DNA of 64,000 nt from Pseudomonas sp. LFM046 (GTDB taxonomy: Bacteria > Pseudomonadota > Gammaproteobacteria > Pseudomonadales > Pseudomonadaceae): positions 5,292,678 through 5,356,677 of the forward strand of contig NZ_JYKO02000001.1 of NCBI RefSeq assembly GCF_000949385.2. The letters are read 5' to 3'. Shown here piece after piece: positions 38,569 to 47,611 of this stretch; position 1 is the first letter of the stretch, and each line of letters opens with the position of its first letter. The notes beneath the pieces were generated by a model that searched no databases, was not told where the DNA came from, and saw only the letters and a list, made by a program, of their open reading frames with translations. Made by a program: the position numbers and the translations under genes.

Positions 38569-39302
38569 TCGCGTCCCTCGAAAAACTTGAGGATCCGCCG
38601 CACCTGGCTCTTGTCACTGGCGCTCAGGCGCGGGCGTTCCTGATATTGCAGGTAGAACCGCAGGCGCTGGCTGCGGCTGAGGTGGTACTTGGCGACCTTG
38701 TCCAGGCAAGCCAGGTCCTTGATGACCCGATAGCGGAGGAAGGGGCCCCACCAGAAGGTGCCGGTGGGGCAGTCGATCAGAAACAGCCCGCCTGCCTCGT
38801 CTACCAGCAGGTTGCGCCACTTCAGGTCGTTGTGGGCAAAGCTGTGCTGGTGCAACTGCCGGGTAGCCTTCGCCAGCTGCCGGCTGACGTGATCGACCCA
38901 GCGGGGATCAGCCAGGCGCGGATCGCCCTGCCTGGCCATTTCCGCCAGGTCGACCGTGCCCTCGAGTTCTCGGGTGATCAGCGCGCCACGGTGGAAAGCG
39001 CCGGCCCGGCGTTCCTGCCCCCAGCCCACCACGGGCGCAGTGGGAATGCCCCACTTGGTGAAGTGTTTGAGGTTCTGCCACTCGGCCTTGACTCGCGGCC
39101 GGCCGAGCCAGCGTCGCAGGCCCTTGCCCGCCGCCCAGTAACGCTTGACGTAGTAGCGCACCCCGCGGTGTTCCACGCGCAGCACTTCGGAGAGCGGATC
39201 GCCGGTGATCCAGTCACCTTCCAGGGCGAAGACCTTGTCGAGATCGCCGAACAGCGCGGCGACATCCGCTTCCAGCCCCTCGGCCAGTTTCCATTGGCTC
39301 AA
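38565..39302 (-). CDS. wapP: LPS core kinase WapP
   Basis: A 245-residue WaaP-family kinase expected to phosphorylate an inner-core heptose. It contains YYVKRYWAAGKGLRRWLGRPR (ATP lysine near 53), FTKWGIPTAPVVGWG, a full catalytic loop AHNDLKWRNLLV (Asp159, Lys161, Asn164) and FLIDCPTGTFW. The 4-base overlaps with waaP upstream and wapQ downstream fit the conserved core operon. Name assigned from motif set, length and order. Confidence 0.88.
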   Translation of the reverse strand: MSQWKLAEGLEADVAALFGDLDKVFALEGDWITGDPLSEVLRVEHRGVRYYVKRYWAAGKGLRRWLGRPRVKAEWQNLKHFTKWGIPTAPVVGWGQERRAGAFHRGALITRELEGTVDLAEMARQGDPRLADPRWVDHVSRQLAKATRQLHQHSFAHNDLKWRNLLVDEAGGLFLIDCPTGTFWWGPFLRYRVIKDLACLDKVAKYHLSRSQRLRFYLQYQERPRLSASDKSQVRRILKFFEGRE

Positions 39303-40114
39303 ACCTCTCCTCCCCCGGCGTACTTGCGCTCGTAGCGCGAGAGCAGGCGCGCGGCCTTCTGCTCAAGCCACGCCAACAGGCGCGCCTCGTCCCGCAGCAC
39401 CTGGCGGAGCGGCTTACGGAAATAGGCCTTGAGGAAACGCAGCTTGTCGCGTCGAGTCAGACCGATGTTCAGCGCGGAGAAGTAGAGCCCGGCCAGGTCC
39501 TTGTCGCGCCAGCGCCTTGGGGTGTGCTGGCGAGTCTGCGCCCGATGCAGGTCGATCAGCGACAGCTTGAAGTCATCGGCCGTCACCGGCCGCGCGGTGT
39601 GCAGCAGGAAGTGGCAGATGTAGCAGTCACGGTGGTTGACGCCGGCCCGGTGCATGTTGCCGGTCATTTGCGCCACCTCCTCGATCAGCGCCCACTTCAG
39701 GCGCGTCGGCGGCGGATTGCGCGGCCAGTCGACACAGAAGTCCTCGAGGCTGACGGTAGGCGCCAGCTCTTCGGTGACGATAAAGGAATGCTGACGCGCC
39801 GGGTTGCTGCCACGCTCGCCGAAAGCCACGGCGGTCATGGTGGGCACGCCCACCTGGTGCAGGCGCTGGATGGCCGTCCACTCCTGGCCGGCGCCCAGCA
39901 CCGGCGCCTTGGCGGTCACCAGATTCTTGGCGATCTCACCCCAGCCGATGCCGCGGTGGATCTTCACGAAATAACCTCGCCCATCCACTTCGGTGCGCAG
40001 GGTGCGGCGCCCCTCCAGCTCGCGATAGACCTGCCCCTCCAATGCTTCCACCTCAGTGAAGGCATCGCGCCCGGACCAAAGGCGTTCGAACGGTTCTTTC
40101 AGCACCAGTTTCAT
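39299..40114 (-). CDS. waaP: LPS core heptose I kinase WaaP (RfaP)
   Basis: Phosphorylates heptose I of the inner core; essential for outer-membrane integrity in P. aeruginosa. The 271-residue protein has YFVKIHRGIGWGEIAKNL (Lys51 and Lys69 region), VPTMTAVAFGERG, the catalytic loop NHRDCYICHFLL with Asp163 at the numbering reported for P. aeruginosa WaaP, and LSLIDLHRAQ. Length is typical. It overlaps waaG and wapP by 4 bases each, so expression is coupled with core assembly. Confidence 0.95.
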   Translation of the reverse strand: MKLVLKEPFERLWSGRDAFTEVEALEGQVYRELEGRRTLRTEVDGRGYFVKIHRGIGWGEIAKNLVTAKAPVLGAGQEWTAIQRLHQVGVPTMTAVAFGERGSNPARQHSFIVTEELAPTVSLEDFCVDWPRNPPPTRLKWALIEEVAQMTGNMHRAGVNHRDCYICHFLLHTARPVTADDFKLSLIDLHRAQTRQHTPRRWRDKDLAGLYFSALNIGLTRRDKLRFLKAYFRKPLRQVLRDEARLLAWLEQKAARLLSRYERKYAGGGEV

Positions 40115-41232
40115 GGGCGCTCCGCGAGGATCACGTCCGCCGCGTGCTGCGGCATGCTGTAGAGGTCAGCGCTGTCGGCAAAGGTCAGGCCATTGCTGCT
40201 CCAGCGCGCGCGGGCTGTCGGGTCGGCGAGCATCTCGGCGAGCATCTGATTCAGCGCATCCTGCTCGAAGGGGCTGGGCAGCACGCGACCGCTGTCGGCC
40301 TCAGCGATGTAGTGGGCGTAGCCGCAGACGTCGGTGACCAGCACCGGCAGGCCCGCCACCAGTGCTTCCAGGAGCACGGTGCCGGTGTTCTCGTTATAGG
40401 CCGGGTGGATCAGCAGGTCGGCGCCCAGCAGGAAGCGCGGGATATCGCTGCGCCCCTTGAGAATGTCCACCTGGTCGGAGATGCCCAGGGCCTTCATCTG
40501 CAGCAGGAAGGGCTTGGGATCGTCCTGGCCGATGACGATCAGTCGGGTACGCTTCTTCAGCTCCCGGGGCAGCGCGGCCACGGCCTTGAGGCTGCGGTCC
40601 AGGCCCTTGGTCTTGAAGCCGGAGCCGATCTGCACCAGCAGCAGCTCGTCATCAGCCAGCTTGAACTCGCGACGGAAGTCGGCGCGGATCTCGGCGGCGT
40701 TGGCCGGGGCGCGGCGATCGGCGGCGATACCCGGCGGCAGCAAGTGAAAGCGCGCGGCCGGGGTGGCGTAGTGCTTGACGAAGAGCGGCTGCTGCACCTC
40801 GGAGATCATCAGCACCGAGGTTGCAGACTCGGGGGCGAACACCGCGCGCTCGTAGTCGGAGAAATGCTTGTAGCGGCCCCAGCGGCGATAGAGGCCGTTG
40901 CGCAGGGTCTGCGCCTTGTCTTCGAAGCAGGGATCGGCGGCGTAGTAAACGTCCAGCCCCGGCATCTTGTTGAAGCCGATCACCCGGTCCACCGGGCGAC
41001 GCGCCAGGTCAGCTTCGACCCAGGCGGTGAATTTCTCGTTGCGCTTGTGGTTGAACAGCGCCTTGACCGGCGCGATCAGCACTTCAAAACCTTCCGGGAT
41101 GTCGCCTTCCCAGATCATGGTGTAGACGCGAATGGCGTGCCCTCGGCGCTGGCACTCCAAAGCGATTCGCATGAAATCGCGCTGCAGCCCGCCGAAGGGA
41201 AAGTACTTGTAGAGCACGAATGCCAGTTGCAT
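40111..41232 (-). CDS. waaG: UDP-glucose:(heptosyl)LPS alpha-1,3-glucosyltransferase WaaG-type (GT4)
   Basis: Adds the first outer-core hexose to heptose II (in Pseudomonas a GalN-type residue rather than glucose). The 373-residue GT-B enzyme has FVLYKYFPFGGLQRDFMRIA at the acceptor side, VIGFNKMPGLDVYYAADPCF, LVQIGSGFKTKGLDRSLKAVA and the donor motif LLIHPAYNENTGTVLLEALVAGLPVL (E-x7-E). Start ATG 41232 shares its last base region with the waaC stop (ATGA). The open frame upstream of this ATG belongs to waaC antisense-free sequence and was not used. Next to waaP in the fixed core operon order. Confidence 0.94.
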   Translation of the reverse strand: MQLAFVLYKYFPFGGLQRDFMRIALECQRRGHAIRVYTMIWEGDIPEGFEVLIAPVKALFNHKRNEKFTAWVEADLARRPVDRVIGFNKMPGLDVYYAADPCFEDKAQTLRNGLYRRWGRYKHFSDYERAVFAPESATSVLMISEVQQPLFVKHYATPAARFHLLPPGIAADRRAPANAAEIRADFRREFKLADDELLLVQIGSGFKTKGLDRSLKAVAALPRELKKRTRLIVIGQDDPKPFLLQMKALGISDQVDILKGRSDIPRFLLGADLLIHPAYNENTGTVLLEALVAGLPVLVTDVCGYAHYIAEADSGRVLPSPFEQDALNQMLAEMLADPTARARWSSNGLTFADSADLYSMPQHAADVILAERP

Positions 41233-42293
41233 CAGTGGATGTCCTCGGTCAGCAGCAGGGCTTCCAGCTGGGTCGCCACACGCTGCGGATTCAGCCGGGT
41301 GAAACATAGCGGCTGTTCGCGCTCCAGATCGAACAGGCGGCGATCCTCCGCCGTCGGCTTGTAGGCGCAGGACTTCTTCAGGCAGGGCGCGCAGGAAAAG
41401 TCGCTGCCCAGGTGGATCTGCGCTCGCCCATAAGCACCGGTGAAGCCAGGGTTCGTCGGGCCGTAGAGGGACAACGTGGGCACGTCCAGCGCGGCGGCCA
41501 GATGGCCGAGGCCGGTATCCACCGCCACGCAGGCACGGGCGCCAGCCACCACCTTGGCCATGCCTGCCAGGGATAACTTGGGGAGCACCGCGGCATTTTC
41601 CAAGCCTTCGGCGATGCGCTCGGCCCTGGCCTTCTCCGCCGGATTGCCCCAGGGCAGGCGGACATGCCAGCCGTGGTCGCAGGCTCGCTCAGCGAGCTCG
41701 CGCCAATATTTTTCCGGCCAGTGCTTGGTGTCCCAGGTGGTGCCGTGGAGGAACAGCAGGTAGGGCGCACCACCCTGGCTGTCGGCCAGCTGGGCGCGGT
41801 TCAGCCCGTAATTGCCCACGCCCTCGGGTACGCGGTAGTCCAGGGCCTGGGCGAACAACTGGCGCACCCGCTCAACGGCGTGCTGCCCCCAGGCCACCGG
41901 GTAGCGGCGGTCATAAAAGCGGCTGGCCAGCGGTTCCCGGGCGGAATCGCGGTCGAGACCGGCCACGGGCGCCTTGGCGTAGCGAGTCAGCAGGGCGCTC
42001 TTCACCAGGCCCTGGGCGTCGATCACCAGGTCGTAGCGGTTTTCCTTGAGGCGACGCTTGAAGCGGCGCCATTCGCCGCTCTTCAGGGTCTGCCAGAGGT
42101 TCTTGCGCCAGCGGCGGATGGCCACCGGAATGACCTGGGTCACCGCCGGATGCCAAGCGGGAATCTCGGCGAAGCCTTCCTCGACCACCCAGTCAAACTG
42201 GATACCGGGGATGGCTCGCGCGGCATCGGTCAGGGCCGGCAGGGTGTGAATGACATCGCCGAGGGAAGAAGTCTTGATCAGCAGTACCCGCAC
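41232..42293 (-). CDS. waaC: Lipopolysaccharide heptosyltransferase I (WaaC)
   Basis: Transfers the first L,D-heptose to Kdo of lipid A. The 353-residue GT9 enzyme opens MRVLLIKTSSLGDVIHTLPALTDA and contains FDWVVEEGFAEIPAWHP, VIDAQGLVKSAL, FLHGTTWDTKHWPEKYW and VDTGLGHLAAALDVPTLSLYGPTNP, all family hallmarks for the ADP-heptose site. The start is a GTG at 42293, directly abutting the waaF stop with no gap; it overlaps waaG at the other end. Confidence 0.96.
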   Translation of the reverse strand: MRVLLIKTSSLGDVIHTLPALTDAARAIPGIQFDWVVEEGFAEIPAWHPAVTQVIPVAIRRWRKNLWQTLKSGEWRRFKRRLKENRYDLVIDAQGLVKSALLTRYAKAPVAGLDRDSAREPLASRFYDRRYPVAWGQHAVERVRQLFAQALDYRVPEGVGNYGLNRAQLADSQGGAPYLLFLHGTTWDTKHWPEKYWRELAERACDHGWHVRLPWGNPAEKARAERIAEGLENAAVLPKLSLAGMAKVVAGARACVAVDTGLGHLAAALDVPTLSLYGPTNPGFTGAYGRAQIHLGSDFSCAPCLKKSCAYKPTAEDRRLFDLEREQPLCFTRLNPQRVATQLEALLLTEDIH

Positions 42294-43337
42294 TCAGCGA
42301 ATCTCCACCAGTTCGAGCGGGTCCGGCACCAGGCGGTCCAGGGCTTCGATCACCGGACGCGGTTTGAGCTCGCGCAGGCAGTTGTAATGGCCGAAGCGGC
42401 AGGTGCGTTCGAAGCAGGGGCTGCACTCCAGGCCGAGACGCACGATCTCCACCTGCTCCGCCAGCGGCGGAGTGAACTGCGGCGAGGTGGAGCCGTAGAC
42501 CGCCACCAGCGGGCGCGCCAGAGCGGCAGCCACGTGCATCAGCCCGGAGTCATTGGAGACCACGGCGCTGGCGCAGGACAGCAGGTCGATGGCTTCCGCC
42601 AGGCTGGTCTCGCCGGCCAGGTTCACCGCCTCTTCCCGCAGGCCGGGAATCAGGCGCATGCGGATGTCTTCACCGCCGGGATGGTCGTTCTTCGAGCCGA
42701 ACAACCAGACCTGCCAGCCGGCACGGATCTTCAGCTCGGCCACCTTGGCGTAGTGTTCGGCAGGCCAGCGCTTGGCTTCACCGAACTCGGCGCCCGGGCA
42801 AAGGGCCAACACCGGGCGATCCAACCCCAGGCCGAACTTGGCCAGGGCGGCGTCGCGACTGGCCGGATCGATCCGCAGCGACGGGCGCGGGTAAGGCTTG
42901 GGCAACTCGGCATTGGGCTCGAAGGCGAGCGCCATAAAGCGCTCGATCATCAGCGGGTAGCGCTCTTTGTCGAGGGTGCGGATGTCGTTCAGCAGGCCGT
43001 AGCGCATCTCGCCCTTCCAGCCCGTGCGCCGAGGAATGTCCGCGAACCAGGGTACCAGCGCCGACTTCAGGGAGTTGGGCAGGAGGATCGCCTGGTCGTA
43101 CCGGCCCACCAGGGACTTGCCGATCTTGCGCCGGGTGGCGATGTCCAGCACGCCGTGGCCGATGGGGAAGCTCAGGGCCTGGCGCACTTCCGGCATGCGC
43201 TCGAGGATGGGCCGGCTCCATTCGGGCGCCAGCACGTCGATCTCGCAGTCGGGATGGCGGGCCTTCAGGCACTGGAAGAGTGTCTGGGCCATCACCATGT
43301 CGCCGACCCAGGAGGGTCCTACGATCAGAATCTTCAT
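42294..43337 (-). CDS. waaF: ADP-heptose:LPS heptosyltransferase II (WaaF)
   Basis: Adds the second heptose to heptose I. The 347-residue GT9 protein starts MKILIVGPSWVGDMVMAQTL and shows YDQAILLPNSLKSAL, CPGAEFGEAKRWPAEHYA, SNDSGLMHVAAALARPLVAVYGSTSP and the C-terminal cysteine pair CSPCFERTC typical of WaaF. ATG 43337 was preferred over an open extension of 14 codons, because the conserved N-terminus begins there. It is the first gene of the waaF-waaC-waaG-waaP core operon and lies 93 bases from ilvE, with a long stem-loop between. Confidence 0.96.
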   Translation of the reverse strand: MKILIVGPSWVGDMVMAQTLFQCLKARHPDCEIDVLAPEWSRPILERMPEVRQALSFPIGHGVLDIATRRKIGKSLVGRYDQAILLPNSLKSALVPWFADIPRRTGWKGEMRYGLLNDIRTLDKERYPLMIERFMALAFEPNAELPKPYPRPSLRIDPASRDAALAKFGLGLDRPVLALCPGAEFGEAKRWPAEHYAKVAELKIRAGWQVWLFGSKNDHPGGEDIRMRLIPGLREEAVNLAGETSLAEAIDLLSCASAVVSNDSGLMHVAAALARPLVAVYGSTSPQFTPPLAEQVEIVRLGLECSPCFERTCRFGHYNCLRELKPRPVIEALDRLVPDPLELVEIR

Positions 43338-43362
43338 AAGGGCAGCTTCAAGCCTCAAGCGA

Positions 43363-43410
43363 CAAGCCGCAAGCTCCAAGCGGTGGGTACCACTTGCAGC
43401 TTGCGGCTTG
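43363..43410. repeat. Long stem-loop between ilvE and waaF (REP-like)
   Basis: Arms of 18 bases (43363-43380 and 43393-43410) pair with one mismatch; the central 13 bases CAAGCCGCAAGCT / AGCTTGCGGCTTG are perfect. The loop is 12 bases. Its CAAGC-rich composition is like dispersed Pseudomonas repeats. It may separate ilvE from the waaF operon transcript. Confidence 0.7.
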
Positions 43411-43430
43411 CCGCGTGCAGCTCTGTCGGT

Positions 43431-44354
43431 TTATTTGACCAGGGCTCGCCACTCGGCGTGAGCAGAGGTCTTGCCGGTCACCAGGTCGAAGTAGGCCTGT
43501 TGCAGCTTCTCGGTCACCGGACCGCGACGGCCGAGGCCGATCTTGCGGCCGTCCACTTCGCGGATGGGGGTGACTTCGGCAGCGGTGCCGGTGAAGAAGG
43601 CCTCGTCGGCGATGTACACCTCGTCACGGGTGATGCGCTTCTCCACGACCTTGATACCCAGCTCGCCGGCCAGGGTCAGGACGGTGTTGCGGGTGATGCC
43701 GTTGAGGCAGGAGGTCACTTCCGGGGTGTACACCACGCCGTCCTTGACCAGGAAGATGTTCTCGCCCGAACCCTCGGCCACGTAGCCTTCCGGATCCAGC
43801 AGCATGGCCTCGTCGGCGCCGCCGGAGATGGCTTCCTGCAGGGCCAGCATCGAGTTGATGTAGTTGCCGTTGGCCTTGGCGCGGGTCATGGAGATGTTGA
43901 CGTGGTGGCGAGTGAAGGAGCTGGTGCGCACCTTGATGCCGGTCTCCAGTGCTTCGTCGCCCATGTAGGCGCCCCAGTGCCAGGCGGCGACGATCACATG
44001 GACTTTCAGGCCGGACGCGCGCAGGCCCATGCCTTCGCTACCGAAGAACACCATCGGACGCAGGTAGGCGCTTTCCAGGCCGTTCTCACGCACCGCGGCG
44101 CGCTGGGCTTCGTTGATCTCCTCCTTGGTGAAGGGGATCTGCATGTTGAAGATGTGAGCGGAGTCGAACAGGCGATCGGTGTGGGCCTGCAGGCGGAAGA
44201 TGGCGGTGCCGTCCGGGGTGTTGTAGGCGCGCACGCCTTCGAACACGCCCATGCCGTAGTGCAGGGTGTGCGTCAGGACGTGGGTGTTCGCTTCGCGCCA
44301 CGGCACCAGTTCGCCGTCATACCAGATCACGCCATCACGATCGGCCATCGACAT
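43431..44354 (-). CDS. ilvE: Branched-chain amino acid aminotransferase IlvE
   Basis: PLP fold-type IV enzyme making Val, Leu and Ile from their 2-keto acids. The 307-residue product has the substrate region THTLHYGMGVFEGVRAY, RLFDSAHIF, the cofactor Lys in TRAKANGNYINSMLALQEAI, and the C-terminal GVVYTPEVTSCLNGITR and EVYIADEAFFTGTAAEVTPI stretches. The length is identical to that expected for proteobacterial IlvE. It lies 42 bases after glnE and 93 bases before the waaF operon. Confidence 0.97.
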   Translation of the reverse strand: MSMADRDGVIWYDGELVPWREANTHVLTHTLHYGMGVFEGVRAYNTPDGTAIFRLQAHTDRLFDSAHIFNMQIPFTKEEINEAQRAAVRENGLESAYLRPMVFFGSEGMGLRASGLKVHVIVAAWHWGAYMGDEALETGIKVRTSSFTRHHVNISMTRAKANGNYINSMLALQEAISGGADEAMLLDPEGYVAEGSGENIFLVKDGVVYTPEVTSCLNGITRNTVLTLAGELGIKVVEKRITRDEVYIADEAFFTGTAAEVTPIREVDGRKIGLGRRGPVTEKLQQAYFDLVTGKTSAHAEWRALVK

Positions 44355-44396
44355 ATTGCCAACTCCTCAAGAATTCGATTGGTTCAGCCAGCCGGG

Positions 44397-47330
44397 TCAG
44401 TTCAAGCCCAACTCGTGCCAGATACGCTTCACACCTTGGCGCTCCGCGTGGAACTGGTCCCCCCCCACTACCCCGGGCTGCTTCTGCAAGGCCTGGCGGT
44501 GGGCCGCTGAACGATAGGCTTTGTAGGCCTCCTGCAGCAGGCGGACTTCGTCGCCGGACAGCAGGTTTGCCTGCTCCAGGCCATCCAGAATGCGGATGTT
44601 ATCGGTGTAACGCACCAGTTCAGGGTGCTGTCGCGACCAGGCCAGGGCGGCATATTGCACCATAAATTCGATATCGACGATACCGCCGGCATCCTGCTTC
44701 AGATCGAAGGCGGACGCGGCTTCGAAGGCATTCGACGCAGTGCCGGCGGCGGTTTCCTTGGTGCCGAGGTTGTCGCGCATCTTCGCGCGCATCTCACTCA
44801 CTTCTGCGCGCAGCTTGTCCAGGTCGCGCTCGCGACCCAGCACAGCCAGGCGCACATGCTCGAAGGCCGCAGCCACACGCGGGGAGCCCACCAGAACCCT
44901 CGCCCGCACCAGCGCCTGGTGTTCCCAGGTCCAGGCTTCGTTTTCCTGGTAGCGCTGGAAGGCGCCGAGCGAGCTGACCAACAACCCCGCCGCGCCCGAG
45001 GGACGCAGCCGCATATCCACCTCGTAGAGCGCGCCGGAGGTGGTCTGGGTGGTCAGCAGGTGAATGATGCGCTGGCCCAGGCGGGTGAAGAACTGGGCTC
45101 CGTCGATGGGTTTGACGCCATCGGTTTCGGCCTGGGGATCGCCGTCGTGGATGAACACCAGGTCCAGGTCCGATCCATGGCCGAATTCCAGGCCGCCCAC
45201 CTTGCCGTAGCCGACGATGATGAAGTCCGGATCGCAGAGACTGCCATCAGCGCGCTTCGGCGTGCCGTACTTGGCCACGGTCTGGCGCCAGGACAGCGCC
45301 AGTACCTGATCGAGGATCGCCTCGGCCAGCCAGGTGAGGTAGTCGCTGACCTTCATCAGCGGCAGGGTGCCCGCGATTTCCGAAGCCGCCACCCGCAGGC
45401 TGTGGGCCAGCTTGAAGTGGCGCAGCGCCTCCATCTGCTGTTCCAGGTCATCCTCGGGGATACGGGTCAGGCGCTCGCGCAACTCGGCGGCCAACTCGGG
45501 GGCCAGCGGCGGGCGATAGAGGCGACCTTCGTTTAGCAGCTCGTCCAGCAGCAGGGGGAAGCGGGTGATCTGCTCGGCGATCCAGGGGCTGGCGGCACAG
45601 AGTTCGACAAGCCGTTGCAGGGCCCCGGGGTTCTCGCTCAGCAGCACCAGGTAGGCCGAGCGCCGAGCCACCTTCTCCACCATGGGCAGCACCCGCTCCA
45701 GCACCAGGTCGGGGTTGGCGTGCTCCACGGTCATGTTCAACAGGCGCGGAATGAATGCATCCAGGCGCTCACGGCCGAGGCGCTGCATGGCGCGCACCTG
45801 CGGACCGTTGCGCAGGTCGGTGAGACGGCGCCAGGCCGCGGCGGGCTCGACAAAACCGGTCTCGGCCAGCTGGCGGCAGGCGCTTTCCTCGTCCAGCGCC
45901 TCTTCCCAGAGCGGCAGCCATTCGCCGCCGATGCAGCTATCACCCTTGCCGCCCTCTTCTTCATCCGGATCGGCAATCACTTGCTGGAAGTGCCACTCCA
46001 CCCGACCGCGCCAGTGCATCAGGCGCTCGTGGAAAGAATCCCAGTCGTCGAAGCCCATGATGAAGGCCACGCGGGCACGGTCCAGGTCACCGTCCGGCAG
46101 CATCTGGGTCTGGCGGTCGGCGATGGCCTGCAACGCATGCTCGGTGTAACGGAGGAATTCGTAGCCTTCCTTCAGTTCCGCCACCACCGGAGGCGGCAGA
46201 TAACCCTGGCCTTCCAGGGTGCCCAGCACGCCGAGCAGCGGTCGCTGCTGCAGGCTGAGGTCGCGTCCGCCGTGGATGAGCTGGAAGGCCTGGGCGATGA
46301 ACTCCACTTCGCGGATGCCGCCGGAGCCAAGCTTGACGTTCTCGGTCATGCCTTTGCGCCGCACTTCCTGCTGGATCAGCTGCTTCATCGAGCGCAGCGC
46401 CTCGATGGCGGAAAAATCCAGGTAACGGCGATAGACGAAGGGACGCAGCATCTGCAGCAACTGGGCGCCGGCGGCCTGGTCGCCACCCACCACGCGCGCC
46501 TTGATCATGGCGTAGCGCTCCCAGTCACGGCCCTGGTCCTGGTAGTACTGCTCCAGGGCATTGAAGCTGAACACCAGCGGACCGGAAGAACCGTAGGGGC
46601 GCAGGCGCATGTCCACGCGGAAGACGAAACCGTCCACGGTGATGGCATCCAGGGCCTTGATCAGCCGCTGGCCGAGACGGGTGAAGAACTCCTGGTTGTC
46701 GAGGGCGCGCTTGGTGCCTTCGGTCTCGCCCCCCTCCGGGTAGCCGAAGATCAGGTCGATGTCCGACGACAGGTTCAGCTCAAAGGCGCCCAGCTTGCCC
46801 ATCCCCAGCACCACCAGGTGCTGCGGTTGGCCGGATCGGCGGCCGATGGGCGTGCCGAACTGGGCGCAATGGCGGCTGTAGAGCCAGTGGTAGGGAACGT
46901 CGATGCAGGCATCGGCCAGATCGGACAGGTCGCGGCAGGTTTCCGCCAGGTCGGCCTGGCGGGTCAGGTCGCGCCAGATAATCCGCAGCTGCTGTCGATT
47001 GCGGTAACGGCGCAGGCGCCGGCCGAGATCGTCTTCTTCAGTGCAACCTTCGAGCACGTCCGCGACCTGGGCACGCAACTCGCCGGGCGCCAGGCTCCGC
47101 TCCAGCTCGCCGGAAGCGGCCAACGCCAGCAACATTTCAGAGTCGCGCTGGGCCTGCTCGGCGACGAAATCGCTGGCCGCAGCCACGCGAATAAAGGCCT
47201 GCTGCCGTTCGTCGGGCCAACCGGCGAAGTCCTGGGCCTGTTCGGCGAGCGCGGAGCGGAAAGCGGTCAACGCCCGATCGGCGCTGGGCTGGAGGTTGGC
47301 CGGCAGGGCGGCCAGCGACGGCAGGCTCAT
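44397..47330 (-). CDS. glnE: Bifunctional glutamine synthetase adenylyltransferase/deadenylase GlnE
   Basis: Adenylylates and deadenylylates glutamine synthetase in response to PII. The 977-residue protein has two nucleotidyltransferase halves: deadenylase LSSDIDLIFGYPEGG near residue 182 with FVFRVDMRLRPYGSSGPL, then the adenylylase FGHGSDLDLVFIHDG near 710 with YEVDMRLRPSGAAGLLV, joined by the helical regulatory domain. Both GSDxD-type sites are intact. The length is normal. It is divergent from aceE across 281 bases. Confidence 0.97.
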   Translation of the reverse strand: MSLPSLAALPANLQPSADRALTAFRSALAEQAQDFAGWPDERQQAFIRVAAASDFVAEQAQRDSEMLLALAASGELERSLAPGELRAQVADVLEGCTEEDDLGRRLRRYRNRQQLRIIWRDLTRQADLAETCRDLSDLADACIDVPYHWLYSRHCAQFGTPIGRRSGQPQHLVVLGMGKLGAFELNLSSDIDLIFGYPEGGETEGTKRALDNQEFFTRLGQRLIKALDAITVDGFVFRVDMRLRPYGSSGPLVFSFNALEQYYQDQGRDWERYAMIKARVVGGDQAAGAQLLQMLRPFVYRRYLDFSAIEALRSMKQLIQQEVRRKGMTENVKLGSGGIREVEFIAQAFQLIHGGRDLSLQQRPLLGVLGTLEGQGYLPPPVVAELKEGYEFLRYTEHALQAIADRQTQMLPDGDLDRARVAFIMGFDDWDSFHERLMHWRGRVEWHFQQVIADPDEEEGGKGDSCIGGEWLPLWEEALDEESACRQLAETGFVEPAAAWRRLTDLRNGPQVRAMQRLGRERLDAFIPRLLNMTVEHANPDLVLERVLPMVEKVARRSAYLVLLSENPGALQRLVELCAASPWIAEQITRFPLLLDELLNEGRLYRPPLAPELAAELRERLTRIPEDDLEQQMEALRHFKLAHSLRVAASEIAGTLPLMKVSDYLTWLAEAILDQVLALSWRQTVAKYGTPKRADGSLCDPDFIIVGYGKVGGLEFGHGSDLDLVFIHDGDPQAETDGVKPIDGAQFFTRLGQRIIHLLTTQTTSGALYEVDMRLRPSGAAGLLVSSLGAFQRYQENEAWTWEHQALVRARVLVGSPRVAAAFEHVRLAVLGRERDLDKLRAEVSEMRAKMRDNLGTKETAAGTASNAFEAASAFDLKQDAGGIVDIEFMVQYAALAWSRQHPELVRYTDNIRILDGLEQANLLSGDEVRLLQEAYKAYRSAAHRQALQKQPGVVGGDQFHAERQGVKRIWHELGLN

Positions 47331-47435
47331 GGTCTATCCTTTGTGGGCTGCGGGCCGAGGCTGGGTCCCGCAGCTGGCGCAGCGGTGGCGGAATAGCTCT
47401 AACTCGGGGCTTTCAGCCGACTGCGCCGCGCAGTC

Positions 47436-47502
47436 TGTAGTTTTACTACGAAAGATTGTATCCAGAGGGCTGAAACCTTCGTCGATTTGTAGTAAAACTA
47501 CA
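47436..47502. promoter_or_regulatory. Paired HexR-like palindromes upstream of aceE
   Basis: Two copies of the 15-base palindrome TGTAGT-N3-ACTACA: 47436-47450 (TGTAGTTTTACTACG, last base off) and 47488-47502 (TGTAGTAAAACTACA, perfect). Their centres are 52 bases apart, close to five helical turns. From memory the motif resembles sites of the RpiR-family regulator HexR, which links sugar-acid levels to central carbon genes. They sit 110-175 bases upstream of the aceE start and also face glnE. Confidence 0.6.
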
Positions 47503-47611
47503 CGAGCCCGGCTCTACCCCCGGTAACAAGAATTTCGCCGCGACCGCCCCACAAGGCCGGCCGTGACCACTGGCATCCGATTCTGGAAGCCTTTCCGCCC
47601 TGGAGCAAGCC

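Noticed and set aside
41664-44510. 948-codon plus-strand open frame across waaC, waaF and ilvE
   Set aside because: It spans three well-identified minus-strand genes and their intergenic repeat; its translation is compositionally odd and matches no family I know.
45615-47396. Plus-strand open frame opposite glnE
   Set aside because: Shadow of the glnE coding strand; no motif and no ribosome-binding site.
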